NCBI GenBank assembly: GCA_002381945.1
Contig: DFXY01000035.1
Span: forward strand, 19,845 to 83,844
Origin: Bacteriovoracaceae bacterium UBA4096
GTDB lineage: Bacteria > Bdellovibrionota > Bacteriovoracia > Bacteriovoracales > Bacteriovoracaceae
Direction: 5' to 3'
Length of the DNA stretch: 64,000 bases
Shown here piece after piece: positions 8,654 through 15,935 of this stretch. The translations under genes and the position numbers were made by a program. Below the pieces are notes generated by a model. That model made no database searches and was not told the origin of the DNA. It worked only from the letters and a program-made list of their open reading frames with translations. Each line of letters begins with the position of its first letter. Position 1 is the first letter of the stretch.

Positions 8654-9724
8654 GTGTTCGATAAATTAGAAGCTGTCGTTAGACGTTATGAGATATTAAC
8701 CGAGAGGTTAGCAGACCCCTCTCTCTATGATCGTGCTCAGGAATTGCGAGAAACTAATGAAGAGCGTTCTAATATAGAGCCAATCGTTTTTAAATTCAGA
8801 GAATATAAAAAGCTGGTTGCCGATATCGAAGGCAATAAAGACATCATTCATAATGAAAAAGATGAAGAGATGCGTGAAATGGCCAAGGAAGAACTCTCGG
8901 AACTTGAGACAAAGCTTCCTGTCATTGAGCAAGAGTTGAAACTGCTGCTATTACCTAAGGATCCCAATGATGACAGAAACGTTATCCTGGAAATTCGTGC
9001 TGGTGCTGGCGGTGATGAAGCCTCTATCTTCGTAGCGGATGTCTGGCGTATGTACCGAAACTATTTTGGTACTAAAGGTTGGAGATCAGAAGTTGTTTCA
9101 ATCTCTGAAGGCGACCGCGGTCTTAAAGAAATTGTAGTCAACGTCTCAGGGGATAAGGTTTATTCCAGGATGAAGTATGAGTCTGGGGTTCACCGGGTTC
9201 AGCGAGTTCCTGATACAGAGGCCCAAGGTCGAGTTCATACTTCTACCATCACTGTGGCCGTAATGCCGGAAGCTGATGAAGTAGGGGATGTTGTTCTGGA
9301 TATGAACGAAATTCGTATTGATGTTTATCGTTCGGGCGGTTCGGGTGGTCAGTCAGTCAACACTTCCGATTCAGCTGTACGTTTGACTCACATGCCATCT
9401 GGTATTGTGATTGCCATGCAAGATGAACGTTCTCAGTTAAAAAACAAAGATAAGGCCTTCAAGATTTTAAAGGCAAAATTATATGACCTTCGCATTCAGG
9501 AAGCTCATGCTAAAGAAGCCGCCACTCGTAAGGGCCTAGTGGGAACCGGTGACCGTTCTGAACGTATCAGGACTTATAATTATCCTCAGGGAAGGATCTC
9601 TGATCACCGAATCAATTACACAATTTATAACCTTCCAAGTTTTATGAACGGCGATATCGATGAAGTCATTGATGCTCTGATTGCCCATAATCAGGCCATT
9701 CTGCTTCAAGGGGCCGAAGAATAG
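8654..9724 (+). CDS. prfA: Peptide chain release factor 1
   Basis: 356 residues beginning at GTG 8654. It recognises UAA and UAG. The codon-recognition tripeptide of the PxT type is Pro186-Asp-Thr188, followed by the conserved EAQGRVHTS. The catalytic GGQ is at 231-233 (GSGGQSVNTSDSAVRLTH), and its Gln is the substrate of the methyltransferase encoded by the next gene. The domain order is that of RF1: helical domain 1, domains 2/4 with PxT, GGQ domain 3. It starts 21 bp after the DUF1385 stop. Confidence 0.97.
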   Translation: MFDKLEAVVRRYEILTERLADPSLYDRAQELRETNEERSNIEPIVFKFREYKKLVADIEGNKDIIHNEKDEEMREMAKEELSELETKLPVIEQELKLLLLPKDPNDDRNVILEIRAGAGGDEASIFVADVWRMYRNYFGTKGWRSEVVSISEGDRGLKEIVVNVSGDKVYSRMKYESGVHRVQRVPDTEAQGRVHTSTITVAVMPEADEVGDVVLDMNEIRIDVYRSGGSGGQSVNTSDSAVRLTHMPSGIVIAMQDERSQLKNKDKAFKILKAKLYDLRIQEAHAKEAATRKGLVGTGDRSERIRTYNYPQGRISDHRINYTIYNLPSFMNGDIDEVIDALIAHNQAILLQGAEE

Positions 9725-10572
9725 AGACTCTCAAAGAGAGCTGGAGTTCTTTTTTTAAAGAACACGAAGCTCGATTGTCAGAGCATTACCCAGGTCTCAA
9801 TCTCCACCGTTTTTTGATGGAGGTTGAGGACATTCTTAAAAAACGTCTTCATAACAATATTTTTCATCTCTCGGATGCTGCCTTTTCTCTATCAGATAAA
9901 GTCAGTCATGATCTCACACAATCTTTTCTAAACGGGATTCCTTTCGCTTATCTTCTAGGTAAAAGTGAATTTTATGGGAACGATTACTTCATCAATAAAG
10001 ATGTACTCATTCCACGACCTGAAACTGAATACCTGGTGGATATGATTGTTCAGGAATTTAGAAATAAGTCTAAACGTATTCTGGATGTGGGGACCGGCAG
10101 TGGCGTGATTCTTTTGAGTCTTCTTCAGAATCAGGTTGGTCAAGCCGGGGTTGGGGTGGATATTTCCGAGAAGGCCCTGAAGGTTGCAGCGATTAATACT
10201 CAGCGTTTGCGGCTGAAGAAAAAAGTCACTCTCTCGGTTTCAGACCGTTTGCAAAACGTGGAAGGCACTTTCGATTTAATTGTCTCCAATCCACCATATA
10301 TCAAGGCCTCATCCCATAAGAGTTTGGTGCATAATTCAGTAGATTCTTATGAGCCCCATCAGGCCTTATATCTACCCGATGATTTTTATGTCTTCTGGTT
10401 CGAAGATTTTTTTCAGTCTATCCGCGCCCAGCTTAAAGGCACTTTTTTCATGGAAGGCCATGAGTTGGAAGTAGAGGATCAAGCGAAGCTTCTGAGTCGA
10501 TTAGGTTTTACCAATATTTCGGTTTTGAATGATTTAACTGGGACTAAAAGATTTTTGAGGGCGAGTATTTAA
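9721..10572 (+). CDS. prmC: Release factor glutamine methyltransferase PrmC (HemK)
   Basis: The core has IPRPETEYLVD, the SAM-binding LDVGTGSGVILLSL and the catalytic NPPY (N172-Y175 counted from TTG 9775). It N5-methylates the GGQ glutamine of the release factors. The start is uncertain: TTG 9775 is the first usual start codon after the in-frame stop at 9688-9690, but it has no clear ribosome site and cuts into the helical N-terminal domain. The frame upstream reads a PrmC-like helix starting at ATA 9721-9723, with AAGGGG about eight bases before it, so I give 9721 as the start; TTG 9775 is the conservative alternative (265 residues). The 3' end overlaps the convergent small gene by 4 bp. 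Confidence 0.85.
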   Translation: METLKESWSSFFKEHEARLSEHYPGLNLHRFLMEVEDILKKRLHNNIFHLSDAAFSLSDKVSHDLTQSFLNGIPFAYLLGKSEFYGNDYFINKDVLIPRPETEYLVDMIVQEFRNKSKRILDVGTGSGVILLSLLQNQVGQAGVGVDISEKALKVAAINTQRLRLKKKVTLSVSDRLQNVEGTFDLIVSNPPYIKASSHKSLVHNSVDSYEPHQALYLPDDFYVFWFEDFFQSIRAQLKGTFFMEGHELEVEDQAKLLSRLGFTNISVLNDLTGTKRFLRASI

Positions 10573-10919
10573 GCGGCTTTAATACCAGAATTAGGTCTAA
10601 TCCTGGATAAAAAGGCTTGTAGAGAATTGAACTCCGCAAGTAAGGCTCCGCTTTGGTAATCATTCTTATCATTCGCAAATTTTGTCTCATTTAACTTTAT
10701 TTGCTCATTTGCTTCCATTATTGAGAAGTCAAAGTCGATGTCACACGTATTTTCTTCCAAGTCATAAAAGATTTTTGATAATGAAAAAGCAGATTCAAAA
10801 AAAGATTCTGTAAAGTCAGTATACCCTTCAATGAAGGTCACTGTCTTATGATGTGGACAGCTTTGCATAACTTCATTCTTTAAGTATTTAAAATCAAGGG
10901 AGGCGTTTTTTATTTTCAT
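10569..10919 (-). CDS. Small cytosolic protein, paralogue A of a 116-residue pair
   Basis: 116 residues, no signal peptide or membrane segment. It shares length and a set of positions with the gene at 11827-12177: MKI at the start, CP near 21, an F-(E/D)-G aromatic-rich segment (FIEGYTDF at 29-36), an acidic strand CDIDFDFSIMEAN (58-70) and a GALLAE motif (91-96) in the C-terminal half. I know no family for it. The pair flanks a small outer-membrane-type protein, with this copy divergent from it. Compact acidic proteins of this size include immunity and chaperone-like proteins, but no evidence here decides the role. Confidence 0.6.
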   Translation of the reverse strand: MKIKNASLDFKYLKNEVMQSCPHHKTVTFIEGYTDFTESFFESAFSLSKIFYDLEENTCDIDFDFSIMEANEQIKLNETKFANDKNDYQSGALLAEFNSLQAFLSRIRPNSGIKAA

Positions 10920-11143
10920 AATTCGCCTTATCGGACACTAATTGTAAATCTTTTAAGACTAATCTCACTACCAGTTATAGATTTTGAAAGTAAGGTTCCT
11001 AAAAAACTTGATAAGAATCATGTTTAGATTAGCTATGTTTTCCTCAGTGAGCATTTGTTGTGGTTGTTGTCGCGCGCAAAGATCTTTAGTTTGGTAATTT
11101 AAAATATAAGTTAAGCTTAACTCTAAATATTTTTAAGGAGTTA

Positions 11144-11788
11144 ATGTTGAAAACGCTTGTTGTTGCTCTATTATTTGTGTCTACAGCTTTATTTGCGCAA
11201 GAAAAAGAATCAAAGCACATGGTGATGTTTGGTAATCAGTTTACTGCTGGTTGGAGTGGTTCAGCATCGCGAGCTGATGTCGATTCAAGGCTTGGAATTG
11301 ATAATCTGGATATTATGAATGGTGAGTTTAATATTAACTATGCTTACAAAATAGCTCCGCAAATTCAAATCGGTATAGACATTGCTGCTGAATCTACCAC
11401 AAATGAAACTAAATATAATGCTGGAGGAAAAGTAAAGTCAGAAGATGACACGAACTCTTTAACTCTGTTTGGTATATTTAATTTTTCAGAAAATATTCAG
11501 GATTCTTATTATTTTGGAGTCGGACTCGGTAGAGGTTGGTCTAATGAAGAAACCAAGGATACTACTGAAGTGCCAGTTGAAAAAGTTAAGACTGAATCAA
11601 CTATGACTCTTTATTATCTTGCTTTTGGGAAAAGATTTAATCTGGAATTTATGGGTATTCAAAATCTCACTTATTCTCCTGGAATTGCTTATTCACATTT
11701 TGAAATGAGTGGTGATTTAGAAGATCAGGGAGTGAATTCTATTTCCAATTTTCGAATCGATATTATGAAGTTTGATCTACTCTTCTAA
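11144..11788 (+). CDS. Secreted protein, probable small outer-membrane beta-barrel
   Basis: 214 residues. A signal peptide of 18 residues ends ALFAQ. The mature part alternates short amphipathic strands and polar turns (for example NYAYKIAPQIQIGIDIAAES, YYFGVGLGRGWS, YYLAFGKRFNLEF), and the last residue is Phe, typical of beta-barrel proteins assembled by BAM. Its size suggests 8-10 strands, like OmpW- or OmpX-class proteins; no specific family is claimed. TAAGGAG stands 4 bases before ATG 11144. A strong terminator follows. It is flanked by two minus-strand paralogous genes. Confidence 0.7.
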   Translation: MLKTLVVALLFVSTALFAQEKESKHMVMFGNQFTAGWSGSASRADVDSRLGIDNLDIMNGEFNINYAYKIAPQIQIGIDIAAESTTNETKYNAGGKVKSEDDTNSLTLFGIFNFSENIQDSYYFGVGLGRGWSNEETKDTTEVPVEKVKTESTMTLYYLAFGKRFNLEFMGIQNLTYSPGIAYSHFEMSGDLEDQGVNSISNFRIDIMKFDLLF

Positions 11789-11796
11789 TTATTGTC

Positions 11797-11827
11797 AGGC
11801 AGGGAATTTTACCCTGCCTTTTTTTTC
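11797..11827 (+). terminator. Rho-independent terminator after the small outer-membrane protein
   Basis: 8-bp perfect stem AGGCAGGG (11797-11804) / CCCTGCCT (11812-11819) with a 7-nt loop, then a run of T to 11826. It separates this gene from the convergent paralogue B. Confidence 0.92.
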
Positions 11828-12177
11828 TAGGCTGCAAAGTTTTCCGGATAAATATCGAATGCAAAAATCAAGATTTTTATCGATATGGATTCGGCCAGCA
11901 AAGTCCCTTTCCAGAAATCCTTTTGTGGTTGCAAAATAAATGCTTGGGCGAAATCATTAACTTCTTCATCTGTGTCTTCAATTGCAAAATTCAAATCTAG
12001 ATCATAAGTGCCATCTTGATTACGAAAGGGGGCAGATGTGCAATCCACATTTATAAAAAATCTCCAAACATAGGTGATAAATCCATCTACAAATTCTTTG
12101 CTTTCATATTCTGGGCATTGGTCCAGTGCGCTCATGGCAAGTTGATCAAGGATTCCATACTCTTTAGTTATTTTCAT
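11827..12177 (-). CDS. Small cytosolic protein, paralogue B of a 116-residue pair
   Basis: 116 residues, the same length as the protein at 10569-10919 and sharing MKI at the start, CP near 21, EFVDGFITYVWRFF in place of the FIEGYTDF region, the acidic strand YDLDLNFAIEDTDEE and KGTLLAES in place of SGALLAEF. Pairwise identity is low (my eye puts it near one quarter), so the duplication is old. The start overlaps the end of the upstream small gene (12164-12376) by 14 bp, so those two are probably cotranscribed. Function unknown. Confidence 0.6.
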   Translation of the reverse strand: MKITKEYGILDQLAMSALDQCPEYESKEFVDGFITYVWRFFINVDCTSAPFRNQDGTYDLDLNFAIEDTDEEVNDFAQAFILQPQKDFWKGTLLAESISIKILIFAFDIYPENFAA

Positions 12178-12376
12178 ATAGAGACTTATCGGCCAAATGG
12201 TCTAAATCTTTTAGAATCATTTTCCAGATACAGTTGATGATTCTTTGAGAGCGATAGGCACAAGTGTCTTGCTTCCCTTGAATCTTCATCGTTTTTACGA
12301 TATTTTCACCTGTTTCCAAATGTTTCTCATATTCTAGTATCAATTCTTCTAACGATCTATTCATCTTACCTGGCAC
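12164..12376 (-). CDS. Small helical protein upstream of paralogue B
   Basis: 70 residues from GTG 12374-12376, or 66 from ATG 12362-12364; neither start has a strong ribosome site. The sequence is charged and helical (SLEELILEYEKHLETGE), with Cys39 and Cys49. It has no signal peptide and no recognised family. The 14-bp overlap with the next gene supports translation coupling, and this is the main reason to treat it as real. Confidence 0.45.
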   Translation of the reverse strand: MPGKMNRSLEELILEYEKHLETGENIVKTMKIQGKQDTCAYRSQRIINCIWKMILKDLDHLADKSLYENN

Positions 12377-12509
12377 CTTTTTGACATTATGAGTTTCTTA
12401 AAACTCTTAATTATCAATATAGATGCCGGCCAGTTCTTCTATTTAACCTTTGAATTTAAAGCTTCATTAACGCAAACAGGAAAAATATTTACTACCTAAA
12501 GATTAAGAA

Positions 12510-12535
12510 GCCACTCCAATCGGAATTGGAGTGGC
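12510..12535 (-). terminator. Hairpin terminator of the aldehyde dehydrogenase gene
   Basis: An 11-bp perfect stem GCCACTCCAAT/ATTGGAGTGGC with a 4-nt loop, 16 bp after the stop codon. The minus-strand tail (TTCTTAATCTTT) is only moderately T-rich. Confidence 0.7.
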
Positions 12536-12550
12536 ACTTTAAAATAAGAC

Positions 12551-14071
12551 CTAAAAGAAGCCCATTGGATTCTGATCGTAACTGACCAAGAGGTTTTTTG
12601 TTTGCTGGTAATGAGCAAGCATCATTGAATGATTCTCTCTCCCGATCCCTGATTCCTTATATCCACCGAAAGCAGAGTGAGCAGGATAAAGATGATAACA
12701 GTTGGTCCAAACGCGACCAGCATGAATATTGCGGCCAAATCGATAGGCAGTAGATTGATCACGCGTCCATATACCGGCGCCTAAACCATAGGGAGTGTCA
12801 TTAGCGATCGCCAAGGCTTCAGCTTCGTCAGTGAATTTTGTCAAAGCGAGCACTGGTCCGAATATTTCTTCCTGGAAAATGCGCATCTTATTGTTGCCTT
12901 CAAAGACAGTTGGCTGGATATAGTAACCATTTTTAAGATCTCCACTCATTTCGGCCGCAGCTCCGCCTGTCATGATTTTCGCTCCTTCTTGTTTTCCTAG
13001 TTCAAGGTAAGAAAGAATTTTGTCATATTGGGCCTTTGATGCTTGTGCGCCCATCATGGTTTCCGTATCGAGAGGATTTCCAAGTTTCACTTTTTGAACT
13101 CGTGCGATGGCATCTGGGATAAATTTATCAAAAATACTTTTGGCCACAAGAGAACGAGAGGGACAAGTACATACTTCACCTTGGTTCAAGGCAAACATAG
13201 CAAATCCTTCAAGTGTCTTTTGATAAAAAGCATCATCCTTTGCAGCGATGTCTTCAAAAAAGATGTTAGGTGATTTACCACCCAATTCAAGAGTCATAGG
13301 AATGATATTTTCAGCTGCATATTGCATGATGAGTTTGCCGGTGGTCGTTGAGCCCGTGAATGCTATCTTGGCAATTCGTTTATTCGCAGCAAGGGCCTTG
13401 CCGACTTCTGCTCCGTAGCCATTGACGATATTCACTACTCCAGGAGGGAGGAGGTCTTTAACAAGATCAATCAGCACAAGAATACTCGCCGGTGTTTGTT
13501 CAGCTGGTTTGAGCACAACACAGTTACCGGCCGCAAGTGCGGGAGCAAGTTTCCAGGCCGCCATTAAAATAGGAAAGTTCCATGGTATGATCTGTCCAAC
13601 GACGCCAAGTGGTTCGTGGAAATGGTAAGCAACTGTGTTTTCATCCAATTCAGAGATACCGCCTTCCTGAGCACGGATACAACCCGCGAAATAACGAAAG
13701 TGATCAATCGTGAGGGGAATGTCAGCGGCCAGAGTTTCTCGAATCGCCTTCCCGTTATCCCAGGTTTCGGCGACGGCAATCATCTCCAGATTGGCCTCAA
13801 TCCGATCAGCGATTCTATTTAGAATGTTTGCTCTTTCTGCCACAGAAGTCTTTCCCCATTTCGCTTTAGCATTATGAGCGGCATCCAGGGCGAGTTCTAT
13901 ATCTTCAGCTGATGAACGGGGAACTTCACAAATAACTTCTCCATTAATCGGAGTGGTATTTTGAAAGTATTGTCCTTTTTTCGGAGCAACCCATTCTCCA
14001 CCGATAAAGTTTTCGTAGCGCGATTTGAAATTAACTTTCGCTCCCGTGCTATTTGGTTTTGCATAGATCAT
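12551..14071 (-). CDS. NAD(P)-dependent aldehyde dehydrogenase (AldB/ExaC type)
   Basis: 506 residues from ATG 14069-14071, chosen because AGGAG lies 7 bases upstream; an in-frame start at 14098 would add nine residues without a ribosome site. The family motifs are all there: PWNFPILMAAWKLAPALAAG, FTGSTTTGK of the cofactor site, the general base in LELGGKSPN and the nucleophile Cys in NQGEVCTCPSR. It oxidises aliphatic or aromatic aldehydes to acids; size and the GEVCTCPSR form resemble acetaldehyde dehydrogenase of the AldB/ExaC group, but the substrate is not proven. It is monocistronic, with its own terminator. Confidence 0.92.
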   Translation of the reverse strand: MIYAKPNSTGAKVNFKSRYENFIGGEWVAPKKGQYFQNTTPINGEVICEVPRSSAEDIELALDAAHNAKAKWGKTSVAERANILNRIADRIEANLEMIAVAETWDNGKAIRETLAADIPLTIDHFRYFAGCIRAQEGGISELDENTVAYHFHEPLGVVGQIIPWNFPILMAAWKLAPALAAGNCVVLKPAEQTPASILVLIDLVKDLLPPGVVNIVNGYGAEVGKALAANKRIAKIAFTGSTTTGKLIMQYAAENIIPMTLELGGKSPNIFFEDIAAKDDAFYQKTLEGFAMFALNQGEVCTCPSRSLVAKSIFDKFIPDAIARVQKVKLGNPLDTETMMGAQASKAQYDKILSYLELGKQEGAKIMTGGAAAEMSGDLKNGYYIQPTVFEGNNKMRIFQEEIFGPVLALTKFTDEAEALAIANDTPYGLGAGIWTRDQSTAYRFGRNIHAGRVWTNCYHLYPAHSAFGGYKESGIGRENHSMMLAHYQQTKNLLVSYDQNPMGFF

Positions 14072-14261
14072 ATTAATTCTCCTGAATTTTGAGAGCATGT
14101 GAAAGAATCACTCTCTTTAGTCGTGGGTATAGTGTGAAATTATTTCTAGGCTTATTAGATAATTAATCCTAATTTTAAAGAATGACCTAAGTCACTCTTT
14201 GGGAATATTAGGCCAGGGATCTGAGATAGTTTGTGAGCTAAATTGTCAGGAAGGTTAAAGA

Positions 14262-14290
14262 ATGAAGTCCCCGTGTAAAAGGGACTTCAT
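14262..14290 (-). terminator. Hairpin downstream of the repeat-containing secreted protein
   Basis: A perfect 10-bp stem ATGAAGTCCC (14262-14271) / GGGACTTCAT (14281-14290), loop of 9 nt, 6 bp past the stop of the minus-strand gene. There is no T tract, so a terminator role is likely by position only. Confidence 0.5.
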
Positions 14291-14295
14291 GACAT

Positions 14296-14949
14296 CTAGT
14301 GGAAATTTATAATATCTAATTGAGGAAAATGAACTTTAAAGAGAATGAGTTCGATAATATCAGAAATAGTTATTTGTTTACCTGAGTATTTCAAGTCAAC
14401 TTCTTGGTTTTGAAATTTACCGAAAATCTGAAAGCTATCTTTACTGATTTTGATGATCTGAAGATTTGTCCAGTATCCGTTGGAGTATCCTCTAAAAATA
14501 AAGCCTTCTTCTCTTTTGACAATATAAAGGTCGTAAAGATGATTGAGAAGAAATCCTGTGATGTGGTGTTCTTTTCCTGATTTCTCAATACGAAGTGAGG
14601 CGCTGTTGTTTAAGTAGCGACCATCAATAAAACTAACATAAGTATTTAAAGTGAATTTGACATTCGTCTTGGATGAATCATCGATTAGCTCAGTAACCTC
14701 AGCATTAGGTTGAAGATTCATATTAATTTTAGAACCCTCAAGCGTTCCTCTAATGGCATAAGCAGTTTTCTCATTGACTATAGAATAGTCGTACTGGCGT
14801 CCTAAAAAGAACCCCTCGAGTTGAATACCATCTTCTGTTTGATTAATTTTTAAGGTGCTGGGAAGACGGCCATAACTGCCGCTGAGGATCTCATTAGCAT
14901 AAACGTGGCCAAGATTGAGCAATATAAAACTTAATAAAATTTTCAACAT
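14296..14949 (-). CDS. Secreted protein with an internal duplication, unknown function
   Basis: 217 residues with an 18-residue signal peptide (ending VYANE). The mature protein contains two similar modules: LEGFFLGRQYDYSIV...YAIRGTLEG in the first half and ITGFLLNHLYDLYIV...FIFRGYSNG in the second, each followed by an I/L-x-N/Q strand. The alternation of hydrophobic residues suggests all-beta structure. I do not recognise a family. It lies 19 bp downstream of another secreted protein and in the same direction as a TonB-dependent receptor, so it may belong to the same uptake or envelope unit. Confidence 0.65.
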   Translation of the reverse strand: MLKILLSFILLNLGHVYANEILSGSYGRLPSTLKINQTEDGIQLEGFFLGRQYDYSIVNEKTAYAIRGTLEGSKINMNLQPNAEVTELIDDSSKTNVKFTLNTYVSFIDGRYLNNSASLRIEKSGKEHHITGFLLNHLYDLYIVKREEGFIFRGYSNGYWTNLQIIKISKDSFQIFGKFQNQEVDLKYSGKQITISDIIELILFKVHFPQLDIINFH

Positions 14950-14968
14950 AAGTTGTTCCTTTAGTGAA

Positions 14969-15412
14969 TTATAGTACCGAGTTCTCTACCCAAGGCGCAC
15001 CTTCACTCATGCATTTAAGGTAGGTCGGATTAATGGCAACATTTCGCTTCTGACCATCGAACCATCGCACTTCAACAAGATGTCGATTATTGTCGGCGGT
15101 TTCAATTATGGCATAATCCCCATACATGATATCGCGATCAGTTTTTAAATTATCAAACATCATTGCATCGAGGAGCAATTCGGAACTGTCATTTGTTTGA
15201 TTTGTAAGAATTGGACCTGAGATATCAAAAACCACTGTGCCCTGATCAAGTCCTGACTTGATAGTATCCTTTACAAATTTTGCCACTGAATCAAACTGAC
15301 TAGTAGGAACTACATTCCAACCGAGGGCTTCATATTGCGTCTGATATTTACATGCATGGGCAGTGCTTACATAAGTGAGTATAAGAAATAAGAATGTAGT
15401 TGTAGTTTTCAA
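14969..15412 (-). CDS. Small secreted protein, unknown function
   Basis: 147 residues from TTG 15410-15412. The in-frame ATG at 15425-15427 is itself part of the GGAGG ribosome site (15421-15425), which sits 8 bases before this TTG, so the TTG start is preferred. A signal peptide ends STAHA, after which a Cys opens the mature chain; the second Cys is near the C-terminus (LKCMSEG). No lipobox. The mature part contains YGDYAIIET...RHLVEVRWFDG, possibly a beta sandwich. No family recognised. Confidence 0.6.
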   Translation of the reverse strand: MKTTTTFLFLILTYVSTAHACKYQTQYEALGWNVVPTSQFDSVAKFVKDTIKSGLDQGTVVFDISGPILTNQTNDSSELLLDAMMFDNLKTDRDIMYGDYAIIETADNNRHLVEVRWFDGQKRNVAINPTYLKCMSEGAPWVENSVL

Positions 15413-15506
15413 CAAGAGAACCTCCATTTAGGTTTGATTATTTAATTCCTGATTTTATATTTCCATAAATTCTTAGAGATGTAAGCCTTTTCAAAGATGA
15501 GCATCA

Positions 15507-15935
15507 TCATGTTTTGAATTGTGCCATTTTTGAGTGCATCATCCCCTTTAAAACCTTGCACTCCTTAAGACCTTTGAAATGTTTTATACCATTTGCTGTC
15601 CGTACAAAACCCATTGGGTAGACCGGGTCGTTATTGAACTGCACCAATGATTTTCTAGTTGTTAAGAATATTGCTAGTCCTGAAGGGATTTTGAGTTTAG
15701 GCAAATCTCGTTCGTCACTCTTGTCCAATAGGATGTAGACGTCATTTTTATCAAGACAATCAAGATCTTTTAATTGGATCTTGCAATAACTGCACTGCGG
15801 AGTGATCAGGAGGACAATTTTATTTTGGGGGATTTTTAGATCTTCGAATGACTTTATATCCACCCGTAGATGAGGCCCCAAATTCAGGGCCTCTGCATAA
15901 GCAAAATTTATGAGTAATAAGATGCTAAAAAACAC
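15507..15935 (-). CDS. Thioredoxin-like periplasmic protein with CSYC motif
   Basis: 142 residues. A short signal peptide (1-14) precedes a thioredoxin-like core in which IVLLITPQCSYCKIQ (40-54) gives the redox pair Cys48/Cys51, with a third Cys at 60 and another near 126 (KECKVL). Typical thioredoxin folds have a cis-Pro loop after the second strand; PVYPMGFV may be it. The first 11 bp overlap the 3' end of the TonB-dependent receptor, so the two are translationally coupled. It may reduce a metal or a disulfide in the receptor plug, which also has a CxxC; that link is inference. Confidence 0.65.
   Translation of the reverse strand: MFFSILLLINFAYAEALNLGPHLRVDIKSFEDLKIPQNKIVLLITPQCSYCKIQLKDLDCLDKNDVYILLDKSDERDLPKLKIPSGLAIFLTTRKSLVQFNNDPVYPMGFVRTANGIKHFKGLKECKVLKGMMHSKMAQFKT

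Noticed and set aside
8654..9724. PDT in place of PAT as codon-recognition motif in RF1
   Set aside because: The middle residue of PxT varies naturally among bacterial RF1 proteins, so no change in stop-codon reading is implied.
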